DNA from: Hymenobacter latericoloratus
GTDB lineage: Bacteria > Bacteroidota > Bacteroidia > Cytophagales > Hymenobacteraceae
DNA: 64,000 bases
Direction: 5' to 3'
Assembly: GCF_014199535.1 (NCBI RefSeq)
Contig: NZ_JACHNV010000002.1
Span: 744,001-808,000, forward strand
Shown: positions 1-7,900 of the stretch, piece by piece
How positions within the stretch are numbered: the first letter of the stretch is position 1
Layout: each line of letters starts with the position of its first letter
Program-made: the position numbers and the translations under genes
The notes under the pieces: model-generated
Databases searched by the model: none
What the model saw: the letters and a program-made list of their open reading frames with translations, nothing else
What the model was told of the DNA's origin: nothing

Positions 1-1
1 C

Positions 2-289
2 CGGATTATGAACGCGCCAGCCTTTGGCAAGCTCAACGACGACCTGAATTTCTACGGCGATGAGGCCCTGTACGGAGCGCCGGGCTTCCCTACGGCTGCC
101 GTGCAGGCCATGAAAACCCAGTGGGAGCTGCGCAACCAGGGCATGTGCGACAATATTGTGCGGCGGGCGCGGGAGCAGGGAGCCCGCCGGGTGGTGGTGG
201 CCGTGGGCTCGGCCCATACCATGATTATGCACCGTATGCTCGCGGCCATGCCCAACGTGCGCGTCAGTACCTACCACGATTTGCCCTAG
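2..289 (+). CDS. C-terminal fragment of an unknown protein (DUF5694/TraB-like tail)
   Basis: The reading frame is open to the left edge, so only the last ~95 residues are present and the true start lies outside the window; the ATG at 8 is probably internal. The visible part is a helical segment followed by a beta strand-turn element, RVVVAVGSAHTMIM, and a short final strand. This hydrophobic strand followed by G-x-x-H is how DUF5694 and TraB-related proteins end, and I infer membership on that resemblance alone. No catalytic assignment can be made from the fragment. The gene is followed by ~250 bp without a gene before the cold-shock gene. Confidence 0.5.
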   Translation, partial: RIMNAPAFGKLNDDLNFYGDEALYGAPGFPTAAVQAMKTQWELRNQGMCDNIVRRAREQGARRVVVAVGSAHTMIMHRMLAAMPNVRVSTYHDLP

Positions 290-380
290 CCCGGCGCAGG
301 AGCAGATTACTTGGGTTTTGGCTTAAGAAAGATGGCGTTGAACTTAAGCCGGAAGCAGTTCGTTAGCCCGCCGTATCCTA

Positions 381-438
381 TTGCCTGTGTAAAAGGCAAC
401 CCGTTTACAGGGTTGTCAGAATAAAAGGCGTATGTTTA
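381..438 (+). promoter_or_regulatory. Leader of the cold-shock gene: two overlapping hairpins and a weak promoter-like box
   Basis: TTGCCT (381-386) pairs with AGGCAA (394-399), and AACCC (398-402) pairs with GGGTT (410-414). The two stems share two bases, so both cannot form completely together. TATGTTTA at 431-438 is one mismatch from the Bacteroidota -7 consensus TAnnTTTG, with a TTG 15 bases upstream. If used, it would give a leader of about 100 nt before the start codon at 547. Whether the hairpins lie in the transcript is unknown. Confidence 0.25.
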
Positions 439-546
439 CACCGTTTAAGGCAAATTGTCTCGATTTCTCTACTCTCTATTCGCTTGCAGAATCAAAGTAG
501 CGTTCCGTTGTCAGTTGCTTTCTTTTCATCCATTTCCTAAAGCATC

Positions 547-738
547 ATGTCAACAGGAACCGTAAAATTCTTCAACGAAACCAAAGGTTTTGGTTTCATC
601 AAAGACAACAGCACTGGCCAGGACATCTTCGTTCACGTAACCGGCCTCGTTGATGAAATCCGTGATAATGACACGGTAGAGTTTGAGGTAGAGCAAGGCC
701 GTAAGGGCCTGAACGCCGTTCAGGTGCGCCGCGCCTAA
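547..738 (+). CDS. Cold-shock domain protein (CspA family)
   Basis: A 63-residue single cold-shock domain, the usual minimal length for the family. It shows RNP1-like KGFGFI (residues 13-18) and RNP2-like DIFVHV (27-32), the aromatic nucleic-acid-binding surface of OB-fold CSPs. It begins MSTGTVKFFNETKGFGFI, typical of Bacteroidota CspA proteins. Family members bind single-stranded RNA/DNA in the cytoplasm and melt secondary structure during cold or growth transitions. The gene is monocistronic: a long leader precedes it and a strong hairpin terminator starts 22 bases after the stop. Cold induction is inferred from the family; nothing in the sequence proves it. Confidence 0.95.
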   Translation: MSTGTVKFFNETKGFGFIKDNSTGQDIFVHVTGLVDEIRDNDTVEFEVEQGRKGLNAVQVRRA

Positions 739-760
739 CCGCTCCCTTTCTCTGAAAAAC

Positions 761-790
761 AAAAAAGCAGGCCGCCCGGCCTGCTTTTTT
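761..790. terminator. Bidirectional intrinsic terminator
   Basis: Thirteen-base arms 761-773 and 778-790 pair perfectly around a 4-base loop, with an A6 run on one side and T6 on the other. It serves the cold-shock gene on plus and the NmrA-type gene on minus, which converge here. Confidence 0.9.
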
Positions 791-818
791 GTTTGCGCAT
801 CTGCCAGAAGCAAGAATG

Positions 819-1760
819 CTACGCCTGCGAGGCGGCCAATACCTCCCGCACCGGAGTCCAGCGGATATCGGGGTAGCGGGCGTTGTCCAGGGGCTCCAGC
901 TTCGGCCGGCCGCTGAACATGTTGTGCAGGTACTGCATGCCCTGCCAGGGCGGAAATACCTCCTTGGGGGCGGTCATAAGGGCTTTGGTCAGCTTGATGA
1001 CGTTTCCGAAAGCGGCTAGGCTACCCACCCGCAGCAGCTTAAACTCCCGGCCCGTAACGGCCTGGGCTGCCGCCTGCAGCCCCCGAATGCTGGCTACCTC
1101 GCCGGCTACGCGCAGGTAGCGGGGCGCGGTGGCATCGAGAGCGGCGGCGGCGGTAAAGGCGGCCGTATTGCGCATGGTGGTGAAGTCCAGGGGCTGGTCG
1201 GCGTCGCCCCAGTACACTACCCGTCGCAGCCCCATCAGAATAACCGGGGCCTGCCCAGTCAGCAGGTCCGTGAACATACCGTTGAGAATGGAAGTGGCCC
1301 GAATGGGGGCCTGATCCAGCCGGCGCTGAAACTCGCGGCGCAAATCGAGGTTGCGGTTGGAACCCTCGGGCAGCTTGGTGTAGTCAATGGAAAAGTCGGA
1401 GGGGATGAACCGGGGCACGTCCGCCGCCACGGCGGCCTCCAGCAGGCGCGTCTGGCCTTCCACAATTACCTCGCGCAGCCCCGACAACGCCGATACCACG
1501 CAGGCGGCGCCCTCACAGGCCTGCCGGAGCTGGTCGGCCTGGCTATAGTCAACCGCTACCAGTTCCACCCCCTGCAGGCGCAGCGAAGCGGCCTCGGCCG
1601 AGTCTTGGGTTTGTGGGCGCACCAGGGCCCGGACCGCTGCGCCGCGCTGCCGAAGATGGTGGGCAATCAGCAGGCCCAGGGCGCCGGTAGCGCCGGCCAG
1701 CACAATCCGGGCCGGCGCGGCGGCGGAAGCAGAGGAAAAAGTCAGATCAGGGGTGGTCAT
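819..1760 (-). CDS. NmrA-type NAD(P)-binding reductase (atypical SDR)
   Basis: About 313 residues from the ATG at 1760. A further in-frame start exists at 1811, but it adds a stretch unlike the family. The N-terminus carries the Rossmann fingerprint IVLAGATGALG (GxxGxxG) and an ALVRP motif after the second strand, as in NmrA and isoflavone-reductase-like atypical SDRs that bind NADP. The segment PRFIPSDFSIDYTKLPEG corresponds to the region where isoflavone reductases have FxPSDF. The catalytic Tyr/Lys of classical SDRs is not evident, so it may be a redox sensor or a small-molecule reductase; the substrate is unknown. It converges with the cold-shock gene, and no operon partner is visible. 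Confidence 0.8.
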   Translation of the reverse strand: MTTPDLTFSSASAAAPARIVLAGATGALGLLIAHHLRQRGAAVRALVRPQTQDSAEAASLRLQGVELVAVDYSQADQLRQACEGAACVVSALSGLREVIVEGQTRLLEAAVAADVPRFIPSDFSIDYTKLPEGSNRNLDLRREFQRRLDQAPIRATSILNGMFTDLLTGQAPVILMGLRRVVYWGDADQPLDFTTMRNTAAFTAAAALDATAPRYLRVAGEVASIRGLQAAAQAVTGREFKLLRVGSLAAFGNVIKLTKALMTAPKEVFPPWQGMQYLHNMFSGRPKLEPLDNARYPDIRWTPVREVLAASQA

Positions 1761-2068
1761 CAGAAAGAAAACGATACGTAAGCGCCAACGGGTGGCGAAC
1801 AGGCGAAACATCAGCCCGGGCGGGCAGTTCGGCAGAGTGGAGCGTCCCTTGTAGTTTCCGGCTGCCCCCAGGGTAGGGCCCGCCCTGGAGGTGGTGCCCC
1901 ACTGCCACTGCTACTACCACCTGGCCCGGCGGAAAGTTATTGGGCGGTTTTCCGAAGGCTGCCAGCCCCATGCAGGGTGCGCCCCTGACCGGCGGAAGCA
2001 GGCCGGGGGCGCCCGGTCAGGAAGGTAACCCCGGCGGCCCGGCAGAGCCGGTGAGGTCGGCCGCTTGC

Positions 2069-2497
2069 TCAGGGCGGGGAAAGCAGCCAGGTAAGCGCCT
2101 CCGGCATGTTGCCGGTGCCAAAGCAGCGGCTTTGCAGCCCGTAGCGGGCACCGGCCTCCCGAAATAGATAGTCGGCCTGGAGGCGCACCGTCAGGCGGGA
2201 GGAACCCATGAGGGCCACGCGCTGCAGAAGCCGGGTGGGTACTACCCGCGGCAGCCAGTCGGCCAGCAGCCAGCCCACCACGTCGTCGCCGTAAGTCGTT
2301 AGCTGGCGGTGGTCGGTCAGCAGCCGAGGGTAGCCGGTTTGCTGCAAGAGCTGCAGCGCCTGCTCAAACACTTCACGCATAGCTTTTTCGGGCCGGGGCG
2401 GGCCCGTCTGCCAGACCAGATGGAGGTAGCCGGCCGGCAAGGAATACAGGCTGCCGGCCTCGTTTTCGTACGATACTACCTCTGGTGCACTACTCAT
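2069..2497 (-). CDS. STAS/SEC14-like (SpoIIAA-like) protein, function unknown
   Basis: 142 residues, start ATG at 2497. The pattern is a beta strand (YLHLVWQTG), helix (AMREVFEQALQLLQQTGYPRLLTDHRQL) and then WLLADWLPRVV, followed by ALMGSSRLTVRLQADYLFREA. This strand-helix-strand order with a TDHR motif is common in small Bacteroidota SpoIIAA-like proteins. They resemble the STAS fold but lack the phosphorylatable serine of true anti-anti-sigma factors. No signal peptide is present, so it is cytoplasmic. Function is unknown. Downstream on minus, a hairpin (1984-1992 with 2013-2021) could end the transcript but has no T-tract. The region 1812-2068 holds no gene I can support. Confidence 0.65.
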   Translation of the reverse strand: MSSAPEVVSYENEAGSLYSLPAGYLHLVWQTGPPRPEKAMREVFEQALQLLQQTGYPRLLTDHRQLTTYGDDVVGWLLADWLPRVVPTRLLQRVALMGSSRLTVRLQADYLFREAGARYGLQSRCFGTGNMPEALTWLLSPP

Positions 2498-2899
2498 GAA
2501 GAACTAGTCGGGGGCCGCGCTGCGGGTCGCGCCGGGCTAGCAGGAAGCGCCGGGCACTGGCGGGCCAGATACGTACAGGCCGGAGGTTGCGGCATCTTGC
2601 TGATGTCGGGTGCGCCGGGCCTGTGCCCAGCAGATAAGCAGATCAAAGGTGGTATTTCCGACTGCCGACAGCAGCCGGAGGCTAGTAGGGTAAGAAGGTA
2701 GTTTAGTGAACGGTAGCGCTTGGCAAAAGTTTAGCACGGCCCGTAGCGCAGTTCTCCAGACAGGGTAAGCTGGTCAGGCCCCCGGCGCCGGGTACACCCG
2801 GTCGGGCAGGGGGCGGGGGGCCGGGCCGGTGGCTGCCTGGGAAGCCAACATTTGGCTGGGGTGGGTGGTTAGAGGATTTTTCAGCACAACTCTCTGCCT
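2498..2899. other. Intergenic region without a supported gene
   Basis: Between divergent genes. It contains a short minus-strand frame (2537-2737) with no recognisable motif and poor coding character. CAAAGGTG at 2647-2654 is one mismatch from a minus-strand -7 box and might serve the STAS-like gene. Nothing else stands out. Confidence 0.4.
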
Positions 2900-3913
2900 A
2901 TGAAAGCATATAAGCTGCACGGACCCAAAAGCCTGGCAAACTTCACGCTGGGTGACTACAATGAGCCCGCCGTGCGCGACCAGGAGGTGAAAATTCAGGT
3001 GAAGGCCGTGTCCCTGAACTACCGCGACTGGGCCCTGGCCAACGGCTGGTTTGGCTACCCCGGCGAGCAGCTGCCCTTTATCCCCTTCAGCGACGGGGCG
3101 GGGGTAGTAGTGGAGGTGGGCCGCAGCGTTACCAAGTTCCGGGCCGGCGACCGGGTAGCCGTAAACTTCTTCCCGGATTGGCACGATGGCGCCTTCTCGG
3201 GGGAGAAAACGGCCCGCTCCCTGGGTGGCAGCACCGATGGGGTGCTGGCCGAATACGTGTCGTTTCCGGAGCAGGCCGTCGCCAAAGTGCCTGATTCCTT
3301 TTCATTTGAAGAGGCCGCTGCGTTTCCGTGCGCCGGCGTTACGGCCTGGCATGCGCTGGTAGAGCAGGCCCGGCTGAAACCCACTGATACGCTGCTGCTG
3401 CAGGGCACCGGCGGCGTTTCTATCTTCGGCCTGCAGATTGCCCGGCTGCTGGGTGCCCGCACCATTATCACCTCCAGCTCCGATGAAAAGCTGGCCCGGG
3501 CCCGGGAACTAGGCGCCGACTTGCTCATCAACTACAAGCAAACCCCCAACTGGGACGAAAAAGCCCGCGAGCTGACCCAGGGCGCAGGGGTAACCTACGT
3601 GCTGGAAGTAGCCGGCCAGCTGGCTCGCTCCATCCGAGCCCTGCAAGCCGGTGGCAGCATCTTTCAGATTGGGGCCGTGGGCGGCCCCCACGAGGAGGCC
3701 CCCAACCTGGGCATGCTGCCCATCAACACCCAGCGCCTGCAGGGTATTTACGTGGGCAGCACCCAGATGCTCACCGACCTGATGCAGGCCTTTGACCGCA
3801 ACGGCCTCAGGCCCGTTATCAGCCAGACTTTCGCCTTCGAGCAGGCCAAGGAAGCCTTGGCCTACATGGGCAGCGGCTCCCACTTCGGCAAAATTGTGGT
3901 GCGGGTAGGCTAA
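2900..3913 (+). CDS. Zinc-free MDR-family NAD(P)-dependent alcohol dehydrogenase / quinone oxidoreductase
   Basis: 337 residues. The N-terminal GroES-like domain (about 1-125) has the usual NYRDWALANGW and GAGVVVEVG elements. The Rossmann domain (about 130-290) shows GTGGVSIFG at 169-177, the dinucleotide-binding loop. The cysteine cluster of the structural zinc lobe is absent, and the position equivalent to the catalytic zinc cysteine holds NYRDW. This places it with the zinc-independent quinone oxidoreductase-like MDRs rather than classical alcohol dehydrogenases. It would act in the cytoplasm as a hydride-transfer enzyme, probably NADPH-dependent; the substrate is unknown. It stands alone and is followed by a strong terminator. 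Confidence 0.88.
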   Translation: MKAYKLHGPKSLANFTLGDYNEPAVRDQEVKIQVKAVSLNYRDWALANGWFGYPGEQLPFIPFSDGAGVVVEVGRSVTKFRAGDRVAVNFFPDWHDGAFSGEKTARSLGGSTDGVLAEYVSFPEQAVAKVPDSFSFEEAAAFPCAGVTAWHALVEQARLKPTDTLLLQGTGGVSIFGLQIARLLGARTIITSSSDEKLARARELGADLLINYKQTPNWDEKARELTQGAGVTYVLEVAGQLARSIRALQAGGSIFQIGAVGGPHEEAPNLGMLPINTQRLQGIYVGSTQMLTDLMQAFDRNGLRPVISQTFAFEQAKEALAYMGSGSHFGKIVVRVG

Positions 3914-3960
3914 GGTGCAACACGGCCCACGCGGCGGCTCAAACCATGTCGTGCATTCAG

Positions 3961-3994
3961 CAAAAGCCTTTCCTGACCCCGGGAAAGGCTTTTG
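3961..3994. terminator. Intrinsic terminator between convergent genes
   Basis: Thirteen-base arms CAAAAGCCTTTCC (3961-3973) and its complement (3982-3994). It can serve the MDR gene on plus and the secreted protein gene on minus. Confidence 0.85.
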
Positions 3995-4010
3995 TGCGGG
4001 TTAGTGAAGC

Positions 4011-4724
4011 TTAACGCGGGTCGGCGTTGCGGAAGGCGGCGGCCCAGTCCTCTTCGGTTCGGGGAGCAGCAGCCTTCACCACGGGGGCCAGCTCCGGGGC
4101 GGCCGCCAGCAGGCTTTTGCCGGTTAGCTTCACGGGCAGCAGCCGGCCGTCGGGGCGCCGCACATAGTACAGGTTCTGGTCCTGCAGTTCCGCTGTTTTG
4201 CTGTCCGCGCCGTAGCCGCTGGAAACCGGGGCTTTCTGAACCACTTTGCGGTGCTGCTTCAGGAAGGCGTACTTGCCTTCGTGCAGCACCTCCACGTACT
4301 GGGCGCGCTGCGGGGCCAGGGGGGCCTCCGTGAAGCGGCGAAACACCCGTTCCCGGGCCGGCGCCGTGGAGGTGGCGGGCTCCTCCAGCACAAAGCCGGT
4401 CAGCAGCCGGTCGTCGAGGAGCAGCGAGTCTCTGGAGCCCACCCGCCGCATCAGCAGCCGCTGGTTCAGGACATCATACTTCAGGGGCACGGGGGCCAAC
4501 GGTACCGGGCTGCTGGTAACCAAGCGGGCCGACAGCCACCGGGCCACCACGTAGGGGTTGCCGACTACTCCATCGGTGCGGCCCATGTACACGGGAGCCG
4601 CCGCGCCAGTGCCCAGCGCGTTCAGGTTGGCCTGGCCGGCGGCGCCTACCTGCTCGATGTTAGGGTTTTGGGCCCGGGCCAGGGTAGCAGTGAGTGCAAA
4701 GAAAAGGATGGGTGTAAGGCGCAT
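4011..4724 (-). CDS. Secreted protein of unknown function
   Basis: 237 residues with a short signal peptide, MRLTPILFFALTATLARA, likely cleaved before QNPN. No lipobox is seen, so it is periplasmic or exported. The mature part has strand-rich segments, including VPLKYDVLNQRLLMRR and a tyrosine-rich QDQNLYYVRRPDG element near residue 190. This layout, in which a stored-state description is followed by a reply in the same strand, is common in Bacteroidota secreted unknowns. I do not recognise a family. There is no T9SS sorting domain. Upstream at 4769-4776 the plus-strand CTAAAGTA is one mismatch from a minus-strand -7 box. Confidence 0.75.
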   Translation of the reverse strand: MRLTPILFFALTATLARAQNPNIEQVGAAGQANLNALGTGAAAPVYMGRTDGVVGNPYVVARWLSARLVTSSPVPLAPVPLKYDVLNQRLLMRRVGSRDSLLLDDRLLTGFVLEEPATSTAPARERVFRRFTEAPLAPQRAQYVEVLHEGKYAFLKQHRKVVQKAPVSSGYGADSKTAELQDQNLYYVRRPDGRLLPVKLTGKSLLAAAPELAPVVKAAAPRTEEDWAAAFRNADPR

Positions 4725-4888
4725 AAGACTTCGGGCGTGGGGGAGGGGTAGGGGGCACAGCGGCTACCTAAAGTACACACCGCGAGAAAGGAAGCAAGTA
4801 GGCTCTCCGCAAAAAAAGCCCGCAACGCCGGGGGCTGTTTAACCTGGTGCGTAATGCGCGGGATGCGGCAGGCTCTTCGTTCCAATAA

Positions 4889-4919
4889 AAAGGCCGGCAG
4901 CTACGCGCTACCGGCCTTT
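4889..4919 (-). terminator. Terminator near the secreted unknown and the giant propeller gene
   Basis: Nine-base arms AAAGGCCGG (4889-4897) and CCGGCCTTT (4911-4919). Read on minus, the hairpin is followed by a TTTTTATT tract, so it ends the transcript of the 1841-residue protein gene. Confidence 0.85.
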
Positions 4920-4952
4920 CTGCCTGGCTGTGGGTGGCGGGAGTCCGGGGCC

Positions 4953-7900
4953 TTATTCCACCGTGAGGCGCAGGGCCTGGGTTCCGGCCCGCACTACGTA
5001 AATGCCGGTAGCCAGGCCGGCGGGCCAGGTTAGGCGGGCCGTGCCGGCGGGCGTGGCAGTAGCCGTAGTTACCTGGCGGCCCAGGGCATCCAGCAGCTGC
5101 ACCGGCTCGCCCGGCCGCAGCCCGGTCAGCGTAGCGGCTCGGTGCGCCGGGTTCGGAAAGAGTGTCAGGCCAGAAGCCGGGCTGCCGGGCTGCGCAGCCA
5201 GTACCTGCGTGCCCCCGTTCAGGCGCACGCTCACGGTATTGCCCACGGAGTTGCCGGTCACTACGTCAAGGTCGCCATCTTTATCTACGTCGCCAACGGC
5301 CAGGTTGCGTGGGGCTTCGCCTACGGCAGTGGCAGAGCCGCCGCTGAACGTGCCTTTACCTCCGTTCAGGCGGATGCTGACGGTATTGGTGCCGGTGCTG
5401 TAATTCGCGCCGGTCGTCAGCAGATCCAGGTCTCCATCGGCATCTACGTCGCCGAGCACGATATCGTGCGGGTCGTGGCCAGCGGATACCGTTGATTGGG
5501 TGGTGAAGCTGCCGGTGCCGTTGTTCAGCCGCACGCTTACCGTGCCGTCCGTGAAGTTGGCCGTCAGCAGGTCCGCGTCCCCGTCGCCATCCACGTCGCC
5601 GGTAGCTATGCTGGCCGGGCCGTTGCCCACCGTCACGAAGCCGCTGCCGCTGAACAGGCCCGTGTTCGAGCCGGTAGCATCGCCGCCGTTTAGCTTTATC
5701 AGAACCACATCGGCAGCCATGGAGGCCGCCAGCACGTCCAGGTCGCCGTCACCATCCACGTCGGCCAGGCCAACCCCGTGGGACTCCGTGCTGACGCTGA
5801 TGTTCTGGCCTGCGCTAAACTGGCCGGTGTTGGAGCCGCTGGCGTCGCCGCCGTTAAGCCGCAGACTCACAGTGTTGCCTACCCCGCCGCCAGCCAGTAA
5901 ATCCAGGTCCCCGTCACCGTCCACGTCGCCCAGGGCAAGTTGGTGGGGGGCACTGATGACGGCCACGCTCTGGCCGCCGCCAAATGTGCCAGCGCCATTG
6001 TTGAGGCGGATGCTCACGGTATTGTCGCTGAAGTTGGAGGCCAGCAGGTCCAGGTCACTGTCACCGTCCACATCGGCCAGAGCTACGTAAATGGGGGCTG
6101 CGCCCACGGCCACCGTAGTTCCGGTGCCGAAGTTGCCCGCACCATTATTTAGCAGTACGCTCACCGTATTGCTGCTGCCGTTGGCTGAAAGCAGGTCCAG
6201 GTCCCCGTCGCCGTCCACATCGCCCAGGGCTACCCCTTCCGGCCCGGTACCTACTGTCAGGGGAGGGCCCGGCAGGAAGGTGCCCCGACCGGTACCCCCT
6301 ACGGCAGTAGTAAACTGAAATACCTTTTTCGGGGCCTGCAAGCCGCCCGCGCTCCGCACCGGGCCGGGCACACTCACGCGAATCATCTCCCCGGGCTGGA
6401 AATCAGGGGCTGAGGTACCCACCGACGCAGAAAACTGGAAGGCGTTGCCCATTACAGCAGCGGAGCCCCTCTTTTTGCCGCCAGCCTGAGCCGAGTACAC
6501 AGCCAAATTGCCGGCAGGGGCAGTTACTGGCTCACTGTAAACAACCGAAACCACAGAGCCGGTCCGGGCGCCGCTGGCGGCATTTACGGTGGGGCTGGCA
6601 CTGATTGCCCGCAGCTCGGCCGTAAAGCCGGAGCTGGTTGCGGAGCCGGCCGCCGTTGACACTACCAGGGACCCGGTGGCCGTGGCGCCGGCCGGGACTA
6701 CAAACGTAAAGCTGGTATTGGTGCTGCCTGTAATGGCCGATAACGGCACGGTGGCGCCATTTACTACCAAGCTCGTGATGCTGCTCAGGTTGCGGCCCGC
6801 AACGGTTACCTCCGCGCCGGCCGCCGCCCGGGCCGGGGTTAGACTGGTCAGCACCGGAGTAGCGGTATTGATAACCGTGAAAACATCCGGGCTGGTGGCC
6901 GAGCCTACGGGGGTAGTAACGCTGATCGGCCCTGTCTGGGCCCCAGCGGGCACTACCACACCCGTAATCTGGGTGCCGGCGGTATTCACGGCAAAGCCGC
7001 TGGTTACGGTAGTGGCATTGCTACCGCTGAAGGTGATGACACTGGTCCGGCTGAGGTTTGTACCCGTGAGGGTAAGCGTAGCGCCCACCGCGCCGCTGGC
7101 CGGCGCGAAACCAGCTAGTACGGGCGGCTGGGGTACGGTGACGCTGAATGGCACGGCAGCCGAAGTACCCCCGCCCGGCGACGGGTTGGTGACGCTAACG
7201 GGGTAGCTGCCCACCGTAGCAATGGCGCTGGCCGGCACCGTAGCCGTCAGCTGCGTAGCCGACACGAGGGTAGTGGGGAGGGGTACGCCGTTGAAATTCA
7301 CCACGCAGCGGGCTACGAAACCCGTGCCGGTCACGGTCAGCGTGAAGCTGGGGTTACCGGCGGGAGCGGTGGCGGGGCTCAAGGTCGTGATGGTAGGCAC
7401 CGGGTTGGGCACGGCGGGCGTCACGGTAAAAACGCCTGTACTGGTGGCAGTACCCCCAGGAGCCGCCAGGCGAATAGGGCCGGTTTGGGCGCCACTGGGC
7501 ACGATAACCCCCGTAATCTGGGTGCCGGCCGCATTAATTGTGTAGCCGCTGCTGACCGTGTTATTTTCCGAACCGGCAAACGTGATAAGGCTGGTGCCGG
7601 TAAGATTAGTGCCGTTAATGGTCAGACTGACGCCCTCGTAGCCGCTGGTAGGCGTAAAGCTGGTCAGGGTAGGGGCCGACTCCCGGATGCGGCCCAGAAA
7701 ATTAACGTTGGTAGCCGCCGGGTTGGTCAGGGTAAAGCTGCCGAAGGTGGCTGAAGGGGTAGTGTAGCCGGCCACGTAAATATTAGCGCCGCTCAGGGCT
7801 AGGCTAAAGGCCACGTCGCCGCCCGCGCCACCCCCGCTCACGGCCAGGCTGCCGCTCACGGTGCTACCCTGGTCGGTGTAGCGGGCCACGAACAACGTGC

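Noticed and set aside
2537..2737. Short minus-strand frame of 66 residues
   Set aside because: No motif or good start context; weak coding character.
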